A stretch of 64,000 nucleotides of DNA from a virus. Numbering within the stretch: position 1 is the first letter of the stretch; every line of letters starts with the position of its first letter. Location: positions 1 to 64,000 of IMG/VR virus record IMGVR_UViG_3300041964_000014; one strand, 5' to 3'. Under the pieces are notes generated by a model that saw nothing but the letters and a program-made list of their open reading frames with translations, had not been told where the DNA came from and made no database searches. A program made the translations under genes and the position numbers. Below are positions 42,477 to 50,383 of the stretch, in pieces.

Positions 42477-42844
42477 ATGGCTTCTGAAAATAGTATAACT
42501 ATCGGAGTAAGCGATGCGTTCAAAGAAAAACTACTAACCTTAGCTAAACACGAGAATAGAACACTGTCTGCGTATATTAAAAATATCTTAGAAACGCATT
42601 AAAAAAATACGAAGCTCCCGACTGGTTAGGCTTTCCTTTTGATCCTGAAGGAACATACTCTGCTCCAGTAATATCTCCAGATACTTTAGAAGAGTCCGAA
42701 ACAATAAATGCACTGAAACAAGCGCAACACATTAACAAGATTATCCAACAAGACCACCGGGCGAGTTTAGATACACTACAACAACAACTCGATACTTTGT
42801 TTGACGAGATAGCCCGCCTTAAGCAGATAGTTAGTAGTAAGTGA
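42477..42844 (+). CDS. ribbon-helix-helix protein with C-terminal coiled coil, frame broken
   Basis: MASENSITIGVSDAFKEKLL...TLSAYIKNIL is a ribbon-helix-helix domain, ending at a TAA after 42 codons. Without it, the -1 frame reads ALKKYEAPDWLGFPFDPEGT ... LDTLQQQLDTLFDEIARLKQ to TGA at 42842, a classical coiled coil. One added A near 42590 (GAAACG) joins them into 122 codons. Divergent from the BRO-N gene as other ribbon-helix-helix genes are from their antirepressors. Confidence 0.6.
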
Positions 42845-42846
42845 TC

Positions 42847-43398
42847 TTATTGTTTCGGACTCTTTGTTGATTTATTTTCTTGTTTACTAATCTGATGTTT
42901 TCTAAGCGCTTTTGCACCTAAACCGATACCTACACCTATAGCTGCTCCTACTGCAATTCTTGGGGCAGCTTTTTTAACGTGTCTAAAATAATTAGCTTTT
43001 ACTTTAACTGGTTCTTGAAAAATCTTGCGTTGATTATCGGCAAATTCTTGTTTAGCTTGTTCGGCGTAAGTACTAGCTGTCCGCTGGTCGATTCCTCCCA
43101 TCTTTAATTGATGTAACGTATCTCCATAAACCTTCATAGAGTCTTTATCGAGATCAGATAGAAAGGTTTGTCTTACTTTCTCGGCAGCTTTATTAGCATT
43201 TTCAGTGCCTTTTCTTTCTGTAAATATTCCCCTAGCTAGCTTGGGAATACCTCCTGACAAGAATGCTCCGTTTATTCCTAACCCAACAATCGCTCCAGCT
43301 CCTATAGTTTTAGCCGTTTTACGTTTACGCTTATCCTTACTACCTTTCTTTCTAGCGAATGTAGTAAGAGTATGTATGTCCGAAATAAATAGGCTCAT
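42847..43398 (-). CDS. tagged basic membrane-active protein
   Basis: Start ATG 43398: MSLFISDIHTLTTFARKKGSK then DKRKRK, with the repeat at 43378. Then GAGAIVGLGINGAFLSGG, a charged middle, and a second Gly-rich hydrophobic segment (AVGAAIGVGIGLGAKALRK). 183 residues. It fits the tagged group. An upstream start at 43431 is unlikely because the tag begins at 43398. Confidence 0.75.
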   Translation of the reverse strand: MSLFISDIHTLTTFARKKGSKDKRKRKTAKTIGAGAIVGLGINGAFLSGGIPKLARGIFTERKGTENANKAAEKVRQTFLSDLDKDSMKVYGDTLHQLKMGGIDQRTASTYAEQAKQEFADNQRKIFQEPVKVKANYFRHVKKAAPRIAVGAAIGVGIGLGAKALRKHQISKQENKSTKSPKQ

Positions 43399-43437
43399 GT
43401 AATTTAAAATATATCTATTATATATTTGCATACTACT

Positions 43438-43635
43438 ATGAAACCGGATTACGTTACTAAGCTAGGTATTGTAAAACTATTAACCACTAACGGCGACTTT
43501 AAACATATAGTTAAAGTAAACGATGTATTGTATTACGATGATAAGCCTATTAATACTGATTTCTTTTATGAGGAGTTTCAACGAAACAACGAAGTGTATG
43601 TAGATAAAGACGTGTTTATAGATACGCTAAAATAG
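43438..43635 (+). CDS. small hypothetical protein (65 aa)
   Basis: MKPDYVTKLGIVKLLTTNGDFKH ... YVDKDVFIDTLK. Related to the next gene (43648), both having a middle V-N-(D/G)-(V/I)-L-(Y/F) and ending DTL-. Plus-strand pair wedged between tagged genes. Unknown function. Confidence 0.5.
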   Translation: MKPDYVTKLGIVKLLTTNGDFKHIVKVNDVLYYDDKPINTDFFYEEFQRNNEVYVDKDVFIDTLK

Positions 43636-43647
43636 TAGCTAATATTA

Positions 43648-43881
43648 ATGCTAACTTATAATCCTTTAACTACGATTACTGATAGTGCACTTATCCATAC
43701 AGTACTACGTGCTAATAATGAGAAATCTAAGATTAAGTTAGTTAATGGTATTTTATTTAGAGAGAATAAACCTTTTAAGATTACTGACTACGTAACTAAC
43801 TTTAATTTATTACACGGAACTAGCATTAGTGTTGAGGTGTTTTTGGATACCCTTATACAGATTGCTAGATCTAACTCTTAG
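43648..43881 (+). CDS. small hypothetical protein (77 aa)
   Basis: MLTYNPLTTITDSALIHTVL ... KLVNGILFRENKPFKITDYV ... VEVFLDTLIQIARSNS. Paralogue of the upstream gene, 12 bases away. The last 11 bases overlap the end of the convergent tagged GNAT gene. Unknown function. Confidence 0.5.
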   Translation: MLTYNPLTTITDSALIHTVLRANNEKSKIKLVNGILFRENKPFKITDYVTNFNLLHGTSISVEVFLDTLIQIARSNS

Positions 43882-44669
43882 CAAATGCAATAATACACTG
43901 CTCTAATAGCATTGCTTGTTGTACAGTACTACTACTAAAACTAATCAAGTTATTAAACATACTTAAACTATTATCAGTTAATTTTTGAGCAGCTTCGGGG
44001 CTTAATTCAAACTCAAAATCATAAGGTTGTCCTATAGATTAAAACCTAGTTTACGATAAAACGATACTGCGTTAGGTAGTGCAGTTAATCGTAACTTACC
44101 ACCATATCCTTCGTTAATACTTTCTTCTATTAAATGTAGTAGTGCAGTAGTACCAGCACCAGAATACTCATTAGCATTAGTAAGCTTATTAGGGTTAGCT
44201 ACTAAGTTCTCGATATAAATAGCTTTATTTTTACTATCGTTATACACAGTAGCCATAGCCCCTACTTTGTTGTTAACACTAATACTCCTAAACTTATTAG
44301 GCTGTTTTTAATCTCGTTAGTTATATTGTCAATAATAGTACGTGTATCGTCGTAATCTACTAACTGTTGTTTAGTAGGTTTAATGTACTGTATAGTTTTA
44401 TTCCAACTAAGTAGTTCTTCTTTAGCTGCGTAATTAAACCTAGTATTATACCCACTACTTAAGTAATCGAAAGCCTTTGCTGGTTTATCTACTTTAGATA
44501 CCGTAGTTTGAGCAGTATTATGTATAACTTTTTTATTACGGCTAATTCCCCGCACACAACTACGTACAGTACGTCCTTTACGAATATAGCTATTAACACG
44601 TATTTGTTTAAGCCCCGACATCCCTACACGAAATTGTGCTGTAGTAGTTATATCACTAATAAAGAACAT
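43871..44669 (-). CDS. tagged GNAT acetyltransferase, two frame breaks
   Basis: Begins MFFISDITTTAQFRVGM, then VNSYIRKGRTVRSCVRG (second basic motif). Frames break twice, at about 44320 (AAAAAC) and 44043. With one base added at each, the read is continuous and includes NKVGAMATVYNDSKNKAIYI, ANEYSGAGTTALLHL (the acetyl-CoA loop) and ALPNAVSFYRKLGF (motif B of GNAT). A GNAT acetyltransferase with the tag suggests that the enzyme enters the host with the DNA. Full length about 266 residues. Confidence 0.6.
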
Positions 44670-44676
44670 ACACTTA

Positions 44677-45132
44677 TTATTTCGGACGTTTTATTTCGTA
44701 TTTATTAACCATATGCTTACCCGCATTGTATTGCTTAATTTCTTTACGTCTCGATAAGTATTTGCTAACCCCTAGAGCAACTCCTAATCCGGCTCCAGCT
44801 ACAGCGGCTTTAGGAGCGATATGTTTTCCAGCTTTAACAACCAAATCTTTCATATCTTTTGGAGAGATTTGTAACTTAACATTTTGTTTTTTAGCTTGGG
44901 ACATACCTTGCGCTAATGCTAATCCGGTTAAACCTGCTGTGCCGACTACAGCTCCCGTTGCTGCACCTACCACAGTTCTCTTTATTACAGGCTCCCTCAG
45001 TGTGACATTACGTTTACCTGTCTTAGTATTAAGTTCTCCCTTAAGAAATTTATTCAACTTACTTTGTCTTTTCTTTTTATCTTTAGAACCTTTTTTACGG
45101 GCAAACTGAGCTACATCGCTGAGGTAATACAT
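44677..45132 (-). CDS. tagged basic membrane-active protein
   Basis: Start ATG 45132: MYYLSDVAQFARKKGSKDKK then KRQSK. Then basic KGELNTKTGKRNVT, hydrophobic GAATGAVVGTAGLTGLALAQ, and a second segment (AAVAGAGLGVALGVSKYL). 151 residues. Repeat at 44690 near the C terminus. Leader has no DNA repeat. Confidence 0.75.
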   Translation of the reverse strand: MYYLSDVAQFARKKGSKDKKKRQSKLNKFLKGELNTKTGKRNVTLREPVIKRTVVGAATGAVVGTAGLTGLALAQGMSQAKKQNVKLQISPKDMKDLVVKAGKHIAPKAAVAGAGLGVALGVSKYLSRRKEIKQYNAGKHMVNKYEIKRPK

Positions 45133-45295
45133 AGAAGTTACACAAGCACTATTATTACTAATTAGTTTAACACTGCACACAGTTTAACTTAATCTAGCGT
45201 AGTAGTTGGGAAGATACATAGTTGTTACACAGTAATAAAGGGAGTCACCACAATATACGTTTATTATGCCCAGACCCTGATTTTTGTAGATTTCT

Positions 45296-45306
45296 GTGAT
45301 TATCAC
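45296..45306. promoter_or_regulatory. palindromic operator candidate
   Basis: GTGATTATCAC, an 11-base palindrome, and a further half GTGATAAT about 30 bases downstream (45334-45341) lie in the leader of the ATPase gene, flanking a TATATATTATAATAA stretch that can serve as -10. Consistent with a repressor operator. Confidence 0.5.
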
Positions 45307-45351
45307 TAAATATATATTATAATAAACCTAGTACCGTGATAATGTATATAT

Positions 45352-46281
45352 ATGTTAGAACCTAGTTATAGCTTTAGTTTCGATGACGATTTAAAGTTAT
45401 CATATGCATATGAAATAACAATGTTAGACGCTAATATTTCGGGTAGTGAATTGTTAGGCGGATTATTTCCTCGAGGAAAAGTAAGCAGCTTAGTAGCTGA
45501 AGGCGGAGTAGGGAAAACTTTTGTGCTGGTAGCTAGTAGTTTGGCTGTCACTAGCAATCAACCGTTTTTACCAGATTCGGATAGTACCAACCAGCTCAAA
45601 GTATTACTAATAGATACGGAAGGCAGATTAAGGGAGTTTGTTAGACGTGTAGATATATTCAACGGTAATCGAGCTAACTACTACACTCCTAAGCATCCTC
45701 TAGAAATATGTACCTTTTCTAACGAAACAGATAGAGTAGTAATCGAAAAGACAATAGTAGCTAAAGACATTGGGTTAGTTATAGTAGATAGTTTTGCTGG
45801 TTTTAGTAATGTAGACGAAAATACTAATGCAGTATTGCCCGCACTACAATGGCTTAGTAGTTTAGCACTTAAATACAATACTGCAATTGTATTTACTCAA
45901 TTAGTTAATAAGTCCGAAAACAAAAATAACCGAATTACAACTAAAAGTGTTAGGGGATTTAGTGGTATTACACAATGGTGTGAAATGGTATGGGCATTAG
46001 ACAAACCTACTGCCGATAAAACTATGCGGAGATTGTATCAGATTAAAAATAACGTTACAGAAGAAGATCCCACTGATTATTTATTTAAGATTCAAAACAA
46101 TCAGATACTATGGCAAACAACGAATAACACTACTAAACATCAGAGGCGTTTTGAATTAATGAGTAATAATCCTAAACTGTCTAATAAGGAAATTGCTAAA
46201 CTAATTCAACAAGAAGAACCCGATATGAAATTAGGAAGTATTGAAATGTGGATAAGCCGTAATCGTAATAAGAGTAACTAG
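45352..46281 (+). CDS. RepA/DnaB-like RecA-fold ATPase
   Basis: A 309-residue ATPase: VAEGGVGKTFVLVASSLA (Walker A, about 57-66), VLLIDTEGR, IGLVIVDSFAGFSN (Walker B), TAIVFTQLVNKS and RGFSGITQWCEMVWAL. It follows the AAA_25/RepA family plan used by plasmid and phage replication helicases or regulators. The end (SNKEIAKLIQQEEPDMKLGSI) is an HTH-like domain, suggesting DNA-binding. Confidence 0.75.
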   Translation: MLEPSYSFSFDDDLKLSYAYEITMLDANISGSELLGGLFPRGKVSSLVAEGGVGKTFVLVASSLAVTSNQPFLPDSDSTNQLKVLLIDTEGRLREFVRRVDIFNGNRANYYTPKHPLEICTFSNETDRVVIEKTIVAKDIGLVIVDSFAGFSNVDENTNAVLPALQWLSSLALKYNTAIVFTQLVNKSENKNNRITTKSVRGFSGITQWCEMVWALDKPTADKTMRRLYQIKNNVTEEDPTDYLFKIQNNQILWQTTNNTTKHQRRFELMSNNPKLSNKEIAKLIQQEEPDMKLGSIEMWISRNRNKSN

Positions 46282-46785
46282 ATGATCTACTTTATAACAG
46301 AAGAAGGTAATTTAGATTATATTAAAATAGGTTTTACAGATAATGAGGATGTTAGGTTACGTATTGCTACTTTACAAACAGGTAATCCACGTAAACTAAT
46401 ATTAGTAAAAGCTATTGAAGGTACGTATGAACATGAACAAGCCCTACATTTGTTATTTGCTAATGATAAGATAAGGGGTGAGTGGTTTATTTACTCAGAA
46501 GATATTAAACGGTATTTAGCCACAACTCCAGATCTACCTCCATATAGAAAACCATATCAAAAGCTTGGATTAACTGCGACTATTATGTTAATGGAGGAAC
46601 TTAATATACATACTCTGTACACATACCACTACGGACTTAAATCAGTACTTGTAGATGGCAGACCCTTAGATCCTAAATTCGATAGTATGGATTTTAGATA
46701 TAAGAGTAAAGTAGAAGTTAGCTATAGAGTATTCCATGAAGCTTGCGAGTATTGGGCAATAAAAAATACGCCAAAGACTGAGTAA
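46282..46785 (+). CDS. T5orf172/GIY-YIG-like nuclease domain protein
   Basis: IYFITEEGNLDYIKIGFTDN, RLRIATLQTGNPRKLILVKA, YEHEQALHLLFANDKIRGEW: this is the T5orf172 (Mug113-type) GIY-YIG-like family. ATG directly after the TAG of the ATPase gene, so co-transcribed. C terminus is an added alpha/beta part. May be a DNA nuclease linked to replication. Confidence 0.75.
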   Translation: MIYFITEEGNLDYIKIGFTDNEDVRLRIATLQTGNPRKLILVKAIEGTYEHEQALHLLFANDKIRGEWFIYSEDIKRYLATTPDLPPYRKPYQKLGLTATIMLMEELNIHTLYTYHYGLKSVLVDGRPLDPKFDSMDFRYKSKVEVSYRVFHEACEYWAIKNTPKTE

Positions 46786-46813
46786 CTTAAAGTTATTACT
46801 AATTATTTCGGAT

Positions 46814-46849
46814 AGACCTTCTTTAGTTATACGGGAGGTTTTTTTTTAA
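46814..46849 (+). terminator. terminator
   Basis: ACCTTC (46816-46821) pairs with GGGAGGT (46833-46839), then TTTTTTTT. The stop of the convergent terminase gene overlaps the T run. An imperfect repeat copy (TTATTTCGGAT) precedes it. Confidence 0.6.
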
Positions 46850-48459
46850 TTAAACAAACTCGTATAATAAGTCCCACTACTATTAATCAACCGCACATCA
46901 AACAAATCAATAGGCGATTCCACTCGATTCGCTTCCGCCTCAATAGTCGTATATTGCTTCAACGTTTGCCCATACTTCGCCAAATACAGTAGTGCATAAG
47001 CTGTCGAATCCACGGCATCATCGTGTTTAGCTTTTGGGAACATTAGTAACTCATTCTTGAATTCCCGCACCCAACTCTTGCCTTTATTCGATGGCGCAGG
47101 AAAATATATATTACCAGCCTCAAATTCAGGTGTACAAGCTATAAAGCGACTTTCTTTGTCACCTCCATAATCTTTAGGCTCCATTGGTATTAAGCCGCTC
47201 ACATGACGTTGCAAGGTATCTATAGCCGCCTGTCCATTGCTTTTCTTTTCAATTAGTATTGCCCTAATCTCTGGATACTTCAACTTAAAAGAAACAATAG
47301 CCTCAATCTGTTGTGGGAATGTTAGTTTTGCCCTAATACAATCTACCAAGTATCTCCGACTACCGACTTTGCCCCACACAGTTCCGACACAATAGTCATT
47401 CTTATTACTATTAGCTAAATCCCACGACGCTACCAATATGTCGAAATGATCTGGGAGTCCCGCATCAGAATACTCATTTATTTGTTCGGACTTGACATAC
47501 CCCCCACCTTTCGGGACTGGTTGTTGTTGGAACTGGCTAGCCCATCTCCATTCACCTTTACGTTTTTCTTTAGCTACCGTTTCCTCACTCATTAGGTTGG
47601 GGGCTAATAACTCTCCCGGTTCACGGCGGGGATCTTCAAAGCCTAGCGAAGTAGTATAAGTACGCTCCGGATCGTATTCAATTGGTAGTGCAAAGTAATC
47701 CCAACCACTATCCTGCGACAACACACGCCCAATTAAATCGTCTTCTGCCAGTCTCTGATGCACAATCAACTGTGTAAAGGTCTCAGGAGTCTCCCAACGT
47801 GACGACATAGTATCGAAGTACCAATCACTCACTTTGTCTTTAGATACCCTTGAATGAGCTTCTAGAGCTTTGTGGGGGTCATCTATGATTAGTGTGCGAC
47901 AACCTTCTCCCGTACCTTTACCTTCAATAGATGTGGCTAATCTAAAGCCTCCTTTATCGTTTTCATAGCGAGACTTTTGGTTAGTATCGTGCCGCAGTTT
48001 AAATAATCGTCCCCACCTGTTTTGAAACCATGTTGTATTAATTAATCTACGGCTAGCTACTGCATCTCGCACAACCAAACTTTCACCATAACTCGCGGTA
48101 ATAAAAGTATGTGTAGCATCTTGTATCCAGCACCATACCGGAAACGCCACACTACATATTGTGGATTTTGCATGACGTGGACTTACGGCTATGGCTAGTT
48201 TTTCAATTTGGCGAGTACGTAATGCCATTAAGTGTTCACAAATGGCATCTACGTACCAGTTCTCTTTAAACTCCCCTCGTGCTATGTGTTGCCAGCTAGC
48301 TACTAGAAAATGATATAAATTAGCTTCTGCTAGTATTGTTAATTCTTCTTCTAGTAATACCTCTAATTCCGATTCTTCGTTAGTACTGTTATTTTCTAAC
48401 TTAGCTATTTCAGCTTCAATTAGTTGTAGTTCTTTTAATAACGCATCTTTACTAGCCAT
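46846..48459 (-). CDS. terL: terminase large subunit
   Basis: A 537-residue packaging motor. The ATPase has SPRHAKST (93-100) as Walker A, TASYGESLV, and TLIIDDPHK (189-197) as Walker B. The nuclease half has ASWDLANSNKNDYCVG (metal Asp), IRAILIEKKSNG (Glu) and KHDDAVDSTAYALLYL (final Asp), typical of the RNase H-like domain. It cuts and pumps concatemeric DNA into the prohead. Four bases separate it from 48462-49283. Confidence 0.9.
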   Translation of the reverse strand: MASKDALLKELQLIEAEIAKLENNSTNEESELEVLLEEELTILAEANLYHFLVASWQHIARGEFKENWYVDAICEHLMALRTRQIEKLAIAVSPRHAKSTICSVAFPVWCWIQDATHTFITASYGESLVVRDAVASRRLINTTWFQNRWGRLFKLRHDTNQKSRYENDKGGFRLATSIEGKGTGEGCRTLIIDDPHKALEAHSRVSKDKVSDWYFDTMSSRWETPETFTQLIVHQRLAEDDLIGRVLSQDSGWDYFALPIEYDPERTYTTSLGFEDPRREPGELLAPNLMSEETVAKEKRKGEWRWASQFQQQPVPKGGGYVKSEQINEYSDAGLPDHFDILVASWDLANSNKNDYCVGTVWGKVGSRRYLVDCIRAKLTFPQQIEAIVSFKLKYPEIRAILIEKKSNGQAAIDTLQRHVSGLIPMEPKDYGGDKESRFIACTPEFEAGNIYFPAPSNKGKSWVREFKNELLMFPKAKHDDAVDSTAYALLYLAKYGQTLKQYTTIEAEANRVESPIDLFDVRLINSSGTYYTSLFN

Positions 48460-48461
48460 AA

Positions 48462-49283
48462 TTAATTAGATACCTTCATTAAACTACCCAATTTATCCAA
48501 CACTTTAATAAAGATGTTAGTACTCTCAATATGTGGCACTAAATGGCTTTCAATTGTTGCCACTAATTCCTCAATCTTACGGTTAATACTACGTACTTTA
48601 TCCAAGCTATTGTATTGAACAAATACAGCCCCAATATCTCGTTCTTCTTTGTCTACATTACCTCGCAACAAAAAACAGTAGTATCCTTCCACACCCATAC
48701 GTAACATACGTTGTTTACTAGTACTACTATTTTTAGAATCTCCAAAACTATTAGGGGTTATAAATACATAGTTTGTGGGTAGTAATTCCTGAAACTCCTC
48801 GTTATCATAAGCTTTCTTTTTTACTAGTGCCAAATCTTCGGCATACAAACTAAGCGGTATTTCCCTCAAATTAAACGCTACTGTAGCTACCCCATTATCT
48901 ACTGTTTCATGTGTGATAGTTAGTTTGCTATAAGAGTATCCCCCGTAATAGTTCTGCCCGTTATGAAACTGAGCAATTAATACGCGACTAGCACAGCTTT
49001 CAGCTAGTATACGCCCCAACAGTGAATTGATATGGTGTTCTGTTTCGACAGGTAGTGCCAACGATCTTTTGGCTGCCGATAACTTTGGTTGCAATATGTT
49101 TTTACTTACCCAACCCAACACCAACAGCGAAACTAACCCTAGCGTTTGTCCCCCCACAACTATTAACTTGTCTTTGATTGGGGCATCGTCTTGTGAATTT
49201 GGTGGTACTGTTATAACAGAAGCCCCGCTTTTGTCTTGTTTAATTATATTGGTGTTGTCATTCGCTAATATCATTTGGCTCAC
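48462..49283 (-). CDS. membrane-anchored GAF-like protein between terminase genes
   Basis: A 273-residue protein with one N-terminal membrane helix (LIVVGGQTLGLVSLLVLGWV, about 38-58) and a soluble domain with RVLIAQFHNGQNYYGGYSYS and EGYYCFLLRGNVDKEERDIGAVFVQYN, reminiscent of a GAF-type sensor fold. Its start overlaps the terminase small-subunit gene by 25 bases. A membrane-bound domain in this position is unusual. Function unknown; a link between packaging and membrane is speculative. Confidence 0.55.
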   Translation of the reverse strand: MSQMILANDNTNIIKQDKSGASVITVPPNSQDDAPIKDKLIVVGGQTLGLVSLLVLGWVSKNILQPKLSAAKRSLALPVETEHHINSLLGRILAESCASRVLIAQFHNGQNYYGGYSYSKLTITHETVDNGVATVAFNLREIPLSLYAEDLALVKKKAYDNEEFQELLPTNYVFITPNSFGDSKNSSTSKQRMLRMGVEGYYCFLLRGNVDKEERDIGAVFVQYNSLDKVRSINRKIEELVATIESHLVPHIESTNIFIKVLDKLGSLMKVSN

Positions 49284-49998
49284 TTAAATCCTGCATTTGT
49301 GATTCTATTTGACGTTTTTTCTTCATCAAGTCTTCCAACACCGATTGGCGACTTTCCACTGATTTTAATAAGTTATTAATACGTTGTTTACCTTGTTTTT
49401 TACCTGCTTTCTTATTGTTTTCGGCTTGCTCTAATTGTTGCAATTCTAATAGCTCATTGACAATCTTTTCAGCGTTTATAGGTTCTCCCATTATATTTCG
49501 GACTAGTGTATGCCCTTTACTAATTAGTCCTATAGCAGCCTCCAAGTCTTTGATTTTATGCGAACGAGCAAATGGGGATGCCTGAGTAATATCTTCTTCC
49601 CCCGTTGTATCGGATAACAATGCTTCGGTGTCTAGCCATATATCTAATTGCTCGTATATCTTATCGAGCAGTATAAGGTTTTTAGCGTCGTAACGAGCGC
49701 TTTCACTCATTAGTGAGTTGACTTTTTCTTGCCCAATACGTCGCTTGATTTTTTGCTTGTACAGCTCCCTACGTTCTACCCATTTCTCTGTACGACATTT
49801 CTCAGCTAACCGCCTTACATCTATTTCGTATTTCTTAGCTAAATCAGCTTGAGAAGGGAAATACATATTGCGGGTGCCTGTATTGCTGTCTACTGTTATG
49901 CATCCGTGTATGTATTCTGCTTCGATGCTTAACCAGTCTATCTGACGCCGTGTAGACGCTGATCCTGGTTTGTGCTGTATCTGTCGGATATCGTGCAT
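49258..49998 (-). CDS. terS: terminase small subunit
   Basis: A 246-residue protein with IDWLSIEAEYIHGCITVD, PSQADLAKKYEIDVRRLAEKCRTEKWVERRELYKQKI (N-terminal HTH) and a coiled-coil C-terminal half. This plan matches phage small terminases that bind the packaging start site. First gene of the minus-strand packaging module. Ends overlapping the GAF-like gene by 25 bases. Confidence 0.75.
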   Translation of the reverse strand: MHDIRQIQHKPGSASTRRQIDWLSIEAEYIHGCITVDSNTGTRNMYFPSQADLAKKYEIDVRRLAEKCRTEKWVERRELYKQKIKRRIGQEKVNSLMSESARYDAKNLILLDKIYEQLDIWLDTEALLSDTTGEEDITQASPFARSHKIKDLEAAIGLISKGHTLVRNIMGEPINAEKIVNELLELQQLEQAENNKKAGKKQGKQRINNLLKSVESRQSVLEDLMKKKRQIESQMQDLSEPNDISE

Positions 49999-50383
49999 AA
50001 GTGTATATTGTGAAATACTGTTTATATACTGTTATTTTAGTGTAGTTTGATGTGGATTGATATAGGTACTGTTCTTGTGGAAAACGTTACCCCCAATAAC
50101 GTAGAATACCACACAGGCTAAAACGTATACACCGTATACCTTACACCAATTCAACAACACCAGTGACAAAGCAGGGGGTGAAAGGTATTCTATATACATG
50201 GCGAGGGAATGGCTCTCGTAGCGCGTCGGTCGGTTACTTCCCCTTAATGGTAGGGGTATATACAGTAACCTTAATTACCCACTATGGTGATTAATTTAGT
50301 TGCTCTTAACTCAGCTATCTGTATATCAGTTAGTTGTATTGAGTGCAATGCACTCTCTTACCCTGTTTATCGAGGTTTTTATC
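49999..50383. other. 385-base divergent intergenic region, candidate pac or promoter region
   Basis: No gene seen. It holds ACGTTA...TAACGT (50083-50102), GTATA-CACCG-TATAC (about 50128-50142), GCGAG...CTCGT (50201-50219) and CCCCT...AGGGG (50240-50256) inverted repeats, plus TATATACA stretches that could be -10 elements. It separates the packaging genes (minus) from the plus-strand arm. A packaging site next to terS is common in phages, but nothing here proves it. Confidence 0.4.
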
